Shown here in pieces: positions 33,433-42,068 of a stretch of DNA of 64,000 bases. The notes under the pieces were generated by a model. It saw only the letters and a program-made list of their open reading frames with translations, was not told the origin of the DNA and made no database searches. A program made the position numbers and the translations under genes. Source of the stretch: Caulobacter sp. (GTDB lineage Bacteria; Pseudomonadota; Alphaproteobacteria; Caulobacterales; Caulobacteraceae); contig JAQGIK010000143.1 of assembly GCA_028291265.1 (NCBI GenBank), positions 62,001-126,000 of the forward strand, written 5' to 3'. Each line of letters opens with the position of its first letter. Position 1 is the stretch's first letter.

Positions 33433-35075
33433 GCCTCCACCATCAGGTCTTCGCCGCGCATCAGCCGCTCCTTCACCAACCGCTTGTTTAGCTTGCCGCT
33501 GCCGGTGCGCGGCAGCCGTTCCAGCGGCACGATGTGAATCACTTTGGGGGCCTTGAAGGAGGAGATGTCGCCACGCAGCCGGCGGCGAAGTTCATCGGCG
33601 TCGAGACTGGCCCCGGCGATGGGCGCCACCACCGCCACCACAATCTCGTCTCGACCCTCGCCGGGCAGGCCGAACACACCCGCTTCCTGGACGTCCGGAT
33701 AGGCCTCCAGGGCCAGTTCCACCTCGCGCGGCGCGACGTTGGCGCCGGTGGTCTTGATCATCTCGCTGCCGCGGCCGTGGAAGAACAGGTAGCCGTCGGC
33801 GTCGATGCGGCAGAGATCGCCGGTCGCGTACCATCCGTCCGCGTCGAACACCTCATGGCGCTGCTTCTTGTACATGCCCTGGAACAGGCCTGGGCCACGC
33901 AGGCAGAGTTCGCCGTCTTGATCGGCGTCCAGCCAGATGTGAGTCTGCGGATCGCGAATCCGGCGCTCGATCTCGGGCACCCCGCGACCAAAGGCGGTGG
34001 CTTTCTCGGCCGGCATGACGCTGCCGGGCTCGAAACTGTGCATGGAGACGGTCTCGGTCATGCCGAGGCCTCGCGACTGTCGCTCGGCTGGAATGGCTTG
34101 GCCGGCCTCATCGACCGGGCCCGCCAGAAACGCAGCAAGGCCAGGCGCGACGGGTTTTCCGGCCAGGTCCAGGGCTTCCTGAAGCTGGCGGATCAGCGCC
34201 GGCTGGGCGGAAATCTGGTTGACCTCACCCTCGACGGCGGCCGCCATCACGTCGGCGGTCTTCGGTGTGACCGCCGTGACCAGGCAGGAGCCGTTGTGCA
34301 GGGCGTGGAGCATGGTCAGGAAGCCGGCCGCCCAGCAGAACGGGCCGAGCGTCAGCACCCGGGTCTTCGTTCCGGCCCAGCGGGAACTGCGCACCGTATG
34401 CGATCGAACCACAACCCCGGCGTGGTTGTGGAACACTCCCTTGGGGTCGGCCGTGGTGCCGGAGGTGTACATCAGCACCGCAAGGTCGGCCGGCGCGACA
34501 TTGGTTTCGGCGGCCTGTACCAGGCCCGCGGCGGCCGGCGAAGGCGGGGAGTCGAGTTCGACCGCCCTTCGCGCCCACCTCGGAACGCGGTCGCCCCACA
34601 CCCAGACCCGGCGCAGGAACGGCAGTTCCGGCAGCATCAGGGGCGCGGCGCCATCGGCCTCGGCAATGGACGGCGCGATCTCTTCCAGGCGGGCCACGTA
34701 GTCATGGCTCAGGAAGCCGTCGACCATTATCAGGCCATGCAGGTCGGCGTGCCGCAACAGCCAGCCCAGTTCGCGGCGCTGGTAGAGGGTGGAGATCAGC
34801 ACCGCCATGGCGCCGATCCGGGTCACCGCCATGAAGGCGGCGATCCAGTCGGGACTGTTGGGGCCGAGGATGCCGATGTGGGTCCCCTTGCCGACCCCCT
34901 GGGCCAGCAGGTTTGCGGCCATGATCCGCGACCGGGCGTCGGCCTGGGCGAAGGTCATGCTGCGGGCGCCGGTGATGATCAGCGGCAGGTCGCCGAAACG
35001 CGCCGTACTGTCGGCAAACAGGCTCGGCAGGGTCGGCTCATAGGGCGGCGGGGCCATCAGTTCGTCGCGGGTCAT
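33429..35075 (-). CDS. AMP-forming acyl-CoA ligase (FadD-like, standard type)
   Basis: 548 aa. P-loop VLMYTSGTTADPKGVFHNHA near residue 200, A8 motif YATGDLCRIDADGYLFFHGR, and A10 lysine in PRTGSGKLNKRLV (about residue 525), which is the normal Gly-Lys form. It therefore differs from the three short ligases in this window. It would activate the acid used by the operon MaoC copy 2, ligase, SDR, hydrolase. Start ATG 35075 overlaps the MaoC stop by 4 bp. The substrate pocket cannot be read by eye; FadD3- or Fad-type side-chain acids are possible. Confidence 0.9.
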   Translation of the reverse strand: MTRDELMAPPPYEPTLPSLFADSTARFGDLPLIITGARSMTFAQADARSRIMAANLLAQGVGKGTHIGILGPNSPDWIAAFMAVTRIGAMAVLISTLYQRRELGWLLRHADLHGLIMVDGFLSHDYVARLEEIAPSIAEADGAAPLMLPELPFLRRVWVWGDRVPRWARRAVELDSPPSPAAAGLVQAAETNVAPADLAVLMYTSGTTADPKGVFHNHAGVVVRSHTVRSSRWAGTKTRVLTLGPFCWAAGFLTMLHALHNGSCLVTAVTPKTADVMAAAVEGEVNQISAQPALIRQLQEALDLAGKPVAPGLAAFLAGPVDEAGQAIPAERQSRGLGMTETVSMHSFEPGSVMPAEKATAFGRGVPEIERRIRDPQTHIWLDADQDGELCLRGPGLFQGMYKKQRHEVFDADGWYATGDLCRIDADGYLFFHGRGSEMIKTTGANVAPREVELALEAYPDVQEAGVFGLPGEGRDEIVVAVVAPIAGASLDADELRRRLRGDISSFKAPKVIHIVPLERLPRTGSGKLNKRLVKERLMRGEDLMVEA

Positions 35076-36220
35076 TGGCCCGCCTTTCCGCGCCGGGGGA
35101 GTCTGACCCTGGCGACGCCGGTGGCGGTGACGTCGCCAAGCTGGTTCTCGGCCGTCAGGGCGATACTGGCGGCGTCGCCGTCGATCCCGGTCACCTCACC
35201 CTTCAGCCAGGTGATGTCGCCAAGGAAATTCGGCCGCCGGACGCGGGCCTGAAGCTCCAGCAGGAAGCCGTGGTCGCCGGCCCAGTCGGTGATCAGGTGG
35301 GAGAGCCACGAGACCCGCGCCACGCCGAAGTCATAGCCGGTCGCCATGCCGCTGGCCCGCGCCAGGTCGGTGTCGAAGTGGGCAGCCTTCAGGGTGTCCG
35401 CGATGCCGCTCACCGGATGCACCAGACGGGCGCCGGGGCTGCGTTTCAGGAAGGTGGCGGTCATACGGTTAGCAGGGGTGTTGCCGCTGCCGGCGCCGAG
35501 CAGGAAGCCGATCAGGCTGGTGATGGTCAGCGGGCCCTTAAGCATCGGCCCCAGCGTATCGCCGACCGCCACGTCGTCGATATAGCGTGGCTCGGCGCCG
35601 CGCCGAGCAGCGATTTCGCTCTCGTAGTGGCGTTCGAACCGGGTCCGGTCGTCCAGGGTCCAGACCGCCAGCGGCCGGTCGAGGTAGGCGGCGCGGCCGC
35701 GGGCGGCGGCGCGTTCGAACCGGCGGATGGTCTGGTCCTGCTCGGCGATGATCTCCTCGCCGGCCAGGAAGGTGATCCGCTCGACCTGGGCCACCGAACG
35801 GCCGCCGAAGCCGCCATCCTGGACGGTGACCTCGGCCAGACCGCTTTCGGCCCGCACGATCTCGCCCTCACGGGGCAGCCGCAGCCAGCGCCAGCGCTCC
35901 TCGGCCAGCAGGCCCATGACGCCCGGCAGATAGCGATCCACCGAACTCTGTCCGTGTTCCGGCCGCAGCCGGGGGCCGCCGGCGTGGCTGTAGAGGTAGC
36001 AGGGCGGCGCCACCCGCCCGCCGTGCGGCGAGGCCAAGGCCGCCTCCGCATTCCACCACAGCGGATTGTCGTCGCCGATGCCGAGCGCGAAATGCTCGAT
36101 GCTCTCGGCGGTGACGAGGCGATTCCAGCCCGGGGCGGGACGCCGCTGGCCGATCTCTGACCTCATGAAATCGAGGCCCTCGTCTGTGATCCGGCCGGCT
36201 TGCCAGTCGATGTCGGTCAT
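35072..36220 (-). CDS. FAS1-like/MaoC-type double hot-dog acyl dehydratase, copy 2
   Basis: 382 aa, clearly a paralogue of copy 1: it begins MTDIDWQAGRITDEGLDFMR and has FALGIGDDNPLWWNAE, GGRVAPPCYLYSHA, GPMLKGPLTITSLIGFLLG and ATGYDFGVARVSWLSHLITDW. The Trp after NPL replaces the hydratase-2 His as in copy 1. It is first in the operon that continues with ligase, SDR and alpha/beta hydrolase. ATG 36220 is chosen because it aligns with copy 1; ten more in-frame residues upstream have no counterpart. Divergent from a LysR gene. Confidence 0.87.
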   Translation of the reverse strand: MTDIDWQAGRITDEGLDFMRSEIGQRRPAPGWNRLVTAESIEHFALGIGDDNPLWWNAEAALASPHGGRVAPPCYLYSHAGGPRLRPEHGQSSVDRYLPGVMGLLAEERWRWLRLPREGEIVRAESGLAEVTVQDGGFGGRSVAQVERITFLAGEEIIAEQDQTIRRFERAAARGRAAYLDRPLAVWTLDDRTRFERHYESEIAARRGAEPRYIDDVAVGDTLGPMLKGPLTITSLIGFLLGAGSGNTPANRMTATFLKRSPGARLVHPVSGIADTLKAAHFDTDLARASGMATGYDFGVARVSWLSHLITDWAGDHGFLLELQARVRRPNFLGDITWLKGEVTGIDGDAASIALTAENQLGDVTATGVARVRLPRRGKAGQ

Positions 36221-36363
36221 GGAACTTCCGAAACAGGGGGCTGACCGCAACCTGCACGCCCGCCCCGAAAAGCGCCTCTACGAAAACCCCTGCCATTCAG
36301 GAGCGGCTCACCAACGGGCCTCGCGCGGGACGCCCGCAAACCCTCCTCAATAGAGTCATGATT

Positions 36364-36411
36364 GATATGGGCGCGTCCCATATCCGAGCCGATATGATCG
36401 CGGCCGATATG
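36364..36411. promoter_or_regulatory. GATATG site cluster with palindrome GATATGGG-N5-CCCATATC
   Basis: GATATGGG (36364-36371) and CCCATATC (36377-36384) form a perfect 8-bp dyad. More GATATG words follow at 36391 and 36406, the last 20 bp before the LysR start codon. The cluster fills the promoter region between MaoC copy 2 and the LysR gene and resembles the dyad at 30141-30158. Confidence 0.6.
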
Positions 36412-36430
36412 GACCTGGGGTGATCGCGCC

Positions 36431-37354
36431 ATGACCGTCGATGTCCGCCTGCTGCCGCCGTTTCTGGCCGTCGCCGAACGGCTGTCCTTCACCCGCGCCG
36501 CCGAGGACCTGAGCATCTCTCAGCCGCGCCTCTCACTGTTGATCCGGCGGTTGGAGGATCACCTGGGGTTCGCCCTGTTCGTCCGCCGGCCGCATCACGT
36601 GGCCCTGACCGACGACGGCGCGCGCTTCCTGGCCGAGGCGCGGGAGCTGTCCGACGCCTTGAGACGGACCAACGAAATGGTCTGGCGGCTGCGCGACGCC
36701 GCCCGCTCCAAGCTGCGGCTGGGCTCGCCGAGCTTTTCCCGGGACGTGCCGGCGCGGGTCGAGCTGGTCGACGAGTTCGCGGTGCGCCACCCGAACCTGA
36801 AGCTGGAGATCGAGGACGGCTATACGCCCCGCCTGCTGGAGCGGTTGCGGCAGGGGCGGCTCGACCTGACCCTGGCCAGCGCGCCGTTCGACGACCACGG
36901 TCTGGAATGGGTCCAGCTCAGCGCCAGCCAGCCGATGATCGCGACGCCGGCGGAGTCGCGGCTCGCCCGGCTGGAGTCGATCGGGGCCGAGGACCTGTCC
37001 GGCGTCGCCTTCGCGGTATTCCCCAACTACATCGGCGCCCATTATGTGCAGGCTTGGCATCAGCCGCTGCAGAGGGCGGGAGCGGTGCTGGTCGAGTCCA
37101 ACGAGCCCCACTACGGCATCCAGATCCGTTTCGCCGCCCGTCGCCGTCTCTGCACCCTGGTGCACCGCTGGCCCGGCCGAATTCGCGAGCCGAACGACGG
37201 CTTCCCCGACATGGTTCTGCGGCCAATCCGGGGGTTCTCGCTGGGCAGTCGCCTGTGCCTGGTGCGCAAAGCCGGTGCGCCGATCGCGCCAGTGCAGTGG
37301 ATGTGGGATCTGGCCGGCAGCCTTGCCGAGCCGAGGCCGGCGATAGCCTCATAA
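36431..37354 (+). CDS. LysR family transcriptional regulator (copy 2)
   Basis: 307 aa. Helix-turn-helix FLAVAERLSFTRAAEDLSISQPRLSLLIRRLEDHLG in the first 60 residues; the recognition helix reads QPRLS, so it is the one LysR here without Trp at this place. Linker and two-lobed effector domain follow. It is divergent from the four-gene MaoC copy 2 operon and the GATATG sites lie between them, so it is the best candidate to bind those sites. Start ATG 36431. A bidirectional terminator follows its TAA. Confidence 0.92.
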   Translation: MTVDVRLLPPFLAVAERLSFTRAAEDLSISQPRLSLLIRRLEDHLGFALFVRRPHHVALTDDGARFLAEARELSDALRRTNEMVWRLRDAARSKLRLGSPSFSRDVPARVELVDEFAVRHPNLKLEIEDGYTPRLLERLRQGRLDLTLASAPFDDHGLEWVQLSASQPMIATPAESRLARLESIGAEDLSGVAFAVFPNYIGAHYVQAWHQPLQRAGAVLVESNEPHYGIQIRFAARRRLCTLVHRWPGRIREPNDGFPDMVLRPIRGFSLGSRLCLVRKAGAPIAPVQWMWDLAGSLAEPRPAIAS

Positions 37355-37390
37355 AAAGAACGCCCGGAACCCCATGGGCTCCGGGCGAAA
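37352..37390. terminator. Bidirectional rho-independent terminator
   Basis: CGCCCGGA (37361-37368) pairs with TCCGGGCG (37380-37387); the loop holds a further CCC-AT-GGG. AAAAA lies left (37353-37357, giving a T-run on the minus strand) and GAAAAG right. It separates the convergent LysR gene and the crotonase operon. Confidence 0.75.
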
Positions 37391-37439
37391 AGTTGCGAAC
37401 GCGCCATCGGGAGGTTGTGGCGCGCGCGTCTGAAAAAAC

Positions 37440-38261
37440 TCAGCGCCCCTTGAACACCGGCGGGCGTTTCTCGCGGAAGGCGGCGCCGGCCTCGGCGGCG
37501 TCCTCAGTCCGGCCGCAGCGGGCCATGTTGAAAGCCTCGCGTTCAAGCACCGGGTCGAGGGCGGCGCCGCTCTCGGCAAGGATCAGGTTCTGTTTCATGT
37601 AGCGGAGGGCGACGGCCGGTCCGTCGGCCAATCGTTGGGCCAGCGCCATGACAGCGGCCTCGAGGTTTTCCGGGTCCTCGACGCCGTTGACCAGGCCGAG
37701 GGTCAGGGCCTGTTCGGCGGTCAGTTTGTCGGAGAAGAACATCAACTCCCGGGCCTTGGCGGGTCCGACCAGACGGGTGAGGAAGTAGCTGACGCCATAG
37801 TCGCCGGAGAGGCCGACCTTGGCATAGGCCGTGGTCAGGGCGGCGGGCCGGGCGACGTAGCGCAGGTCGCAGGCCAGGGCGAAGGTCAGGCCCGCGCCCG
37901 CCGCCGCGCCGTTGATCATCGCGATGGTCGGCTTGGGCATCGAATGCAGCAGCTTCGCCGTGCCCGAATGGCGGACCAGGGTGTCGGCCCGGCTTTCCTG
38001 GGTGGTTCCCTCGCGGTTGCTGCCCAGGTCGCCGCCCGAACAGAAGCCGCGCCCGGCGCCGGTCAGCACCACGGCCCCGACGGCGTCGTTTCGCGCCGCC
38101 GCCTGCAGGGCGGCCAGCAGGGCCTCATGAAGTTCCGCCGACAGGGCGTTGAAGCGATCCGGTCGGTTGAGGGTGATCAGCAGGACCCGGCCGCGCAGCT
38201 CGGTCAGCAGGACCGGCGGCTCGATCACGGCTTCAACGGCGGTTTCAGCAGCTTGGCTCAT
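37440..38261 (-). CDS. Crotonase family protein, PaaG-like isomerase type
   Basis: 273 aa. In the oxyanion region AAAGAGLTFALACDLRYVA the first catalytic Glu is replaced by Thr. Further on, AYAKVGLSGDYGVSYFLTRLVG has an Asp where PaaG/1,2-epoxyphenylacetyl-CoA isomerases and delta3,delta2-enoyl-CoA isomerases keep their only acidic residue. An isomerase or ring-opening reaction is therefore more likely than hydration. ATG 38261 (MSQAAETAVEAVIEPP) follows the preceding crotonase stop by 11 bp; upstream in-frame sequence is the shadow of that gene. Last gene of the operon ligase B, crotonase, crotonase. Confidence 0.85.
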   Translation of the reverse strand: MSQAAETAVEAVIEPPVLLTELRGRVLLITLNRPDRFNALSAELHEALLAALQAAARNDAVGAVVLTGAGRGFCSGGDLGSNREGTTQESRADTLVRHSGTAKLLHSMPKPTIAMINGAAAGAGLTFALACDLRYVARPAALTTAYAKVGLSGDYGVSYFLTRLVGPAKARELMFFSDKLTAEQALTLGLVNGVEDPENLEAAVMALAQRLADGPAVALRYMKQNLILAESGAALDPVLEREAFNMARCGRTEDAAEAGAAFREKRPPVFKGR

Positions 38262-38272
38262 GGCGGGGGTGC

Positions 38273-39055
38273 TCAACGCAGCTTCCAGGGTGGAGTCTTG
38301 GTGGTGGCGCGGTCGACTTCGGCCTTGCCGATGGGGTTGCCGAGCTGGGTGTATTTCAGGGCGTTGGCGACGGCGGCGGCGTGGGGCAGGTCCTGCGCCT
38401 CCCAGATGCAGCGCACCGTGCCCTGGATGGCGGCGGCCGGCTTGGCGGCGATCAGGGCGGCCAGTTCGGCGGCGCGGGCCCAGAGGTTTTCCAGGGTCGT
38501 CACCTCGGTGACCAGGCTGATCTTCAGGGCCGTCTGGGCGCTGATCCGCTCGTCGTTGCCGAGCAGCACCATCCGCAGGATCTCGAACAGCGGCATCCGC
38601 CCGAAGGCCCCGACCGGCTCCACCGCGGAAACCATGCCGAAGGTCACATGCGGGTCGAAGAAGGTCGCCTCTTCCGAGCAGATGATCATGTCGGCCTGGT
38701 TCAGCCAGTAGAAGGCCCCGCCGGCCGCCATCCCGGAGACCGCCACGATTACCGGCTTCCAGACCTTGTTGCTCTTGGGACCCAGCCACTCGCCCGGATC
38801 ATCCATGTCGAAGGGGGCGTCACGCTCGCCCGGCGCGCGCCAGCCTTCCTTGACGTCGGCGCCGGTGCTGAAGGCCTTGCCGGGCGGCGCGCGCAGGACG
38901 ATGACCCGCACGTCCGGATCGGTGCGCAGACTGAGCCACAGCGCGCGAAACTCGTGCGCCATGGTGCGGTTGAAGCTGTTCATCCGGTCGGGCCGGTTCA
39001 GCGTGACGGTGGCGACGCCGTCGGCCACGTCGAGGATGATGGTCTCATAGGCCAT
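38273..39055 (-). CDS. Crotonase family protein, atypical active site
   Basis: 260 aa. The fold is clear from TLNRPDRMNSFN and VIVLRAPPGKAFSTGADVKE. The active-site helix reads MAAGGAFYWLNQADMIICSE, with no Glu at the first catalytic site, followed by ATFFDPHVTFGMVSAVEP. This is a known but poorly studied branch of the superfamily. It could be a hydratase with another base or a retro-aldol/ring-cleaving enzyme. ATG 39055 is used because TAGGAG lies 8 bp before it; the frame extends 8 codons further. It sits between ligase B and the PaaG-like gene in one operon, so the two crotonases may act in sequence. Confidence 0.83.
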   Translation of the reverse strand: MAYETIILDVADGVATVTLNRPDRMNSFNRTMAHEFRALWLSLRTDPDVRVIVLRAPPGKAFSTGADVKEGWRAPGERDAPFDMDDPGEWLGPKSNKVWKPVIVAVSGMAAGGAFYWLNQADMIICSEEATFFDPHVTFGMVSAVEPVGAFGRMPLFEILRMVLLGNDERISAQTALKISLVTEVTTLENLWARAAELAALIAAKPAAAIQGTVRCIWEAQDLPHAAAVANALKYTQLGNPIGKAEVDRATTKTPPWKLR

Positions 39056-39075
39056 GGGGAAACTCCTAGGGGCGG

Positions 39076-40584
39076 TCACAGGCCGATCAGGCTTCGCAGT
39101 TCGGGTCGGCTGACCTTGAGGGTGGTGGTGCGGGGCAGCGCCGCGACGAAGTGGTAGTCGACCGGCACCTGATAGGCGGCCAGCTGGGTGCGGGCGAAGG
39201 CGGAGATCTGGCCGGCGTCGGGCCAGGGTTTGGCCGCCTCGATGACCGCCACCGGAACTTGGCCGAGCCGCACGTCCGGGCGGCCCAGCACGGCGGCGTC
39301 GGCGACGCCGGGAAACTGTCGCAGCACGGCGGCCACCTCGTCGGGCAGGATCTTGAAGCCGCCGCGGTTGATGGCGTCATCGGCCCGGCCGTGGATGTAG
39401 AGGAAGCCGTCCTCGTCCAGGGAGGCCAGATCGGTGGTGCGCACCCAGTCGGGACCAAATCGAACCGAGCGGATTTCGAGCTGGCCGATTTCGCCAGGCG
39501 TCAGCACGGCGCCGCTGGCCGGATCGAGGGTGCGCAGCTGCACATCGGGGCGAGGCCGTCCGGCGCTGCCGCGCTTGGTCTCGCCAAAGCGCCGATGGTC
39601 GGGCAGTGACCAGCCGGCTACCCCGCCGATGAACTCCGCGGCGCCGTAGTCGATGAGGACAGGCACGCCAAAGCGGTCCTGGAAGGCGTCCTGGGTTTCG
39701 GGATCGAGAGGCGCGGTGCCGCAGCGCACGGCGGCAAGGCCCGCCAGCGCGTCCGGCGGAACATCGGCGTCGAGAATCATCCGAACCATGGTCGGCACCA
39801 GGCTGGCGGTCTTGGGGCTGTGGCGGCGCAGGGCGTCCAACCAGCCGGCCACGGTGAACTTCTCGAGCAGCACGATCGGGCGCGCCTGATAGAGCGACAT
39901 CAGCAGGCGAAAGACCCCGCCCGCGTGGGTGAAGGGCGAAAGGACGATGGCCGGCGAGGTCTTCAGGGCCAACGGCGGCTCGTCGCCCCGCGAGCGGGAA
40001 GCCTGGTCCGCCGACCGCAACGCCTTCAACAGGGTGTCGGAATCGACCGCCACGCGCTTGGGCGGGCCGGTGGTGCCGCTCGACAGGCGCTCCAGCACCA
40101 TGTCGGCCTGGGCCGGACGATGCGGTCCTGGGCCAACCCGGCTCAGGTCGGGATGTGGCTCCACCACGAAATCGGTGCGACCGGAGACAACGACCCCCAG
40201 CGTCCCGCAATCGCCAGCCGCCGCCACCGCGCCCTCGATGGCCCAATCGAGGTCATCGCCGACGATGGCGGCCAGTCGCTGGCTGCGAATGTCCTCGGCG
40301 AAGATCGACGGCGCCTGATTGGAGCGCAGCGGCGCGACGGGTCGACCGGCCAGAACCAGCGCCGCGAACGCCGCCACGCCGGCCGGACGGTTGCGCGCCA
40401 CCCAGCCGATCGGCGCATCCCGCGCTACGCCGGCGTCGCTCAGCAGCGCCTCGATCGCGACGGCCGCCCGGCCGAGCGCTTCCCAGTCGGTCCAGGCGCC
40501 CTCGAATTCCACCGCGGGGCTGGACGGAGATAGCCGCAGCACCTCGGCGAGGCGGCCGGCGATCGGATTTGGCGATGCGTCCAT
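39076..40584 (-). CDS. AMP-forming acyl-CoA ligase (ANL superfamily), short-type copy B
   Basis: 502 aa, the same length as copy A. P-loop LSSGTTGPPKRVAVD near residue 163, then LSPFTHAGGVFRLLMSL, A8 motif TTDLASLDEDGFLYIHGRAD, RGGFKILPDEVAAVL, and A10 lysine in PRTTTLKVSRPEL. As in copy A the residue before the A10 Lys is Leu, not Gly. ATG 40584 aligns with the start of copy A; the frame begins further up at a TTG. First gene of an operon with two crotonases; divergent from the MaoC copy 3/ACAD operon. Confidence 0.86.
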   Translation of the reverse strand: MDASPNPIAGRLAEVLRLSPSSPAVEFEGAWTDWEALGRAAVAIEALLSDAGVARDAPIGWVARNRPAGVAAFAALVLAGRPVAPLRSNQAPSIFAEDIRSQRLAAIVGDDLDWAIEGAVAAAGDCGTLGVVVSGRTDFVVEPHPDLSRVGPGPHRPAQADMVLERLSSGTTGPPKRVAVDSDTLLKALRSADQASRSRGDEPPLALKTSPAIVLSPFTHAGGVFRLLMSLYQARPIVLLEKFTVAGWLDALRRHSPKTASLVPTMVRMILDADVPPDALAGLAAVRCGTAPLDPETQDAFQDRFGVPVLIDYGAAEFIGGVAGWSLPDHRRFGETKRGSAGRPRPDVQLRTLDPASGAVLTPGEIGQLEIRSVRFGPDWVRTTDLASLDEDGFLYIHGRADDAINRGGFKILPDEVAAVLRQFPGVADAAVLGRPDVRLGQVPVAVIEAAKPWPDAGQISAFARTQLAAYQVPVDYHFVAALPRTTTLKVSRPELRSLIGL

Positions 40585-40742
40585 GCCGCTGGAAGCCCTG
40601 GTGGTGAAGTGTCCGACCCCAGACCATCCTGCCGCGGCCGTCCCGTCCAAGCTCGAACTCGCGACCTTTATGGCCCTGCGCCCCTAGATCAGGCGGTCGC
40701 GGGGAGATCGTCCTGAATTGGCCCGATCTCGCATTGGTCGTC

Positions 40743-40773
40743 TGTCATCGGCGCCGCCATCGTTGTGATGACA
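40743..40773. promoter_or_regulatory. Dyad TGTCATC-N17-GATGACA before the MaoC/ACAD operon
   Basis: TGTCATC (40743-40749) and GATGACA (40767-40773) are perfect 7-bp arms, ending 24 bp before the ATG of MaoC copy 3. It could be an operator or overlap the core promoter. Confidence 0.4.
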
Positions 40774-40796
40774 ATGAAAGAGCGTGGGAGCGGAAC

Positions 40797-42068
40797 ATGA
40801 GCACGGCCGATCTGAAGGAAACCAAGCCGCAGGACGAACCGAAAGACATCGGCGGCAAGATCACGCCGGAGGATGTCGCCCGCTGCAAGCTGCAGATCGG
40901 GGTGTCGAAATACAGCCACGGGCTGCCCTACAACACCGAGGTGACGGTGGACGCCATTCGCCACTTTTCCTTCAGCGTCGGCGACGACAACCCGCTCTAC
41001 AACGATCCGAAGTACGCCAAGGCGACCCGTTGGGGCCAGATCATTGCCTCGCCGATGTTCTTCGTCACCACCGGCCTGAACCTGGCGCCCAAGCCGGATG
41101 AAGCGACCAAGGCGCTGTTCAAGGGGCTCTTCAAGGGCGTCAGCAAGTACTACAGCGGCGTCGACTGGACTTGGTGGAAGCCGCTGGTTCCCGGCGATGT
41201 GGTCTATGACGACGACTCGACCAGCGACGTTATGACCCGCGAGAACTCGAAGTTCAGCGGCGGGCTGACGGTGACCGAGGTCTACCGCCACCTCTATGTC
41301 GATCCGAATGGCGGCCCCCTGGCCATGCGCGAGGAAAGCTTCGTCAGCGCCGAGCGGGCCGGCACCCGCAAACAGGGCCGCTACGCCAATGTCGAGCGCC
41401 AGCGCTATACGCCGGAAGACATCGCCAAGATCGACGCCGTCTACGCCGCCGAGCAACTTCGCGGCAAGGAAACCCGTTACTGGGAAGACGTGAAGGTCGG
41501 CGATCAGCTGACGCCGGTGGCCAAGGGGCCGCTGAGCATGGTCGATGTGATCAGCTACCACATGGGCCAGGGCCTCTCGCACTACGGCATCGGACCGCTG
41601 AAGCTGAACTACAAGCAGCGCAAGCGGATGCCCGGCTTCTATGTCGAAGACCCCTACGGCGTGCCGGATGTGGCCCAGCGGGTCCATTGGGACCAGGCGC
41701 GGGCCCACGACCTTGGCCTGCCGGCGCCGCATGACTACGGACAGATGCGGGCCAACTGGCTGGCCCACCTGGTCACTAACTGGATCGGCGATGACGGCTG
41801 GCTGTGGAAGCTCTCGCTGCAGGCCCGCATCTTCAACTTCATGGGCGACGCCAGCGTCTGCTCCGGCGAGGTGATCGACAAGCGCATCGAGGATGGGCTG
41901 CATGTGGTCGAACTGGCGCTGTCCACCGTCAACCAGCGGGGCGAAAATACCGCCCCGGGCACGGCCCTGGTCATCCTGCCGACCCGCGGCGCGCCCGCCG
42001 AACTGCCCGAGCCTCCGGAGGAGATCGTCGCTCGCGGCGCCAAGGCCGTGAGCGGCCTGGTGGCATGA
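40797..42068 (+). CDS. FAS1-like/MaoC-type double hot-dog acyl dehydratase, copy 3
   Basis: 423 aa, about 40 residues longer than copies 1 and 2. A charged N-terminal extension (KETKPQDEPKDIGGKITPED) precedes the first hot-dog, which has FSFSVGDDNPLYNDPKYA; here Tyr stands at the place of the hydratase-2 His, as in many FAS1-like dehydratases. The second half begins at YWEDVKVGDQLTPVAKGPLS and contains PHDYGQMRANWLAHLVTNW. ATG 40797 has the ribosome site GGGAGCGGA. The stop overlaps the start of the large ACAD gene (ATGA). First in the operon MaoC, ACAD large, ACAD small. Confidence 0.88.
   Translation: MSTADLKETKPQDEPKDIGGKITPEDVARCKLQIGVSKYSHGLPYNTEVTVDAIRHFSFSVGDDNPLYNDPKYAKATRWGQIIASPMFFVTTGLNLAPKPDEATKALFKGLFKGVSKYYSGVDWTWWKPLVPGDVVYDDDSTSDVMTRENSKFSGGLTVTEVYRHLYVDPNGGPLAMREESFVSAERAGTRKQGRYANVERQRYTPEDIAKIDAVYAAEQLRGKETRYWEDVKVGDQLTPVAKGPLSMVDVISYHMGQGLSHYGIGPLKLNYKQRKRMPGFYVEDPYGVPDVAQRVHWDQARAHDLGLPAPHDYGQMRANWLAHLVTNWIGDDGWLWKLSLQARIFNFMGDASVCSGEVIDKRIEDGLHVVELALSTVNQRGENTAPGTALVILPTRGAPAELPEPPEEIVARGAKAVSGLVA

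Noticed and set aside
36233-36363. A possible small gene in the LysR/MaoC divergent region
   Set aside because: The frames there have no ribosome site, and the region is filled by the promoter and GATATG sites.
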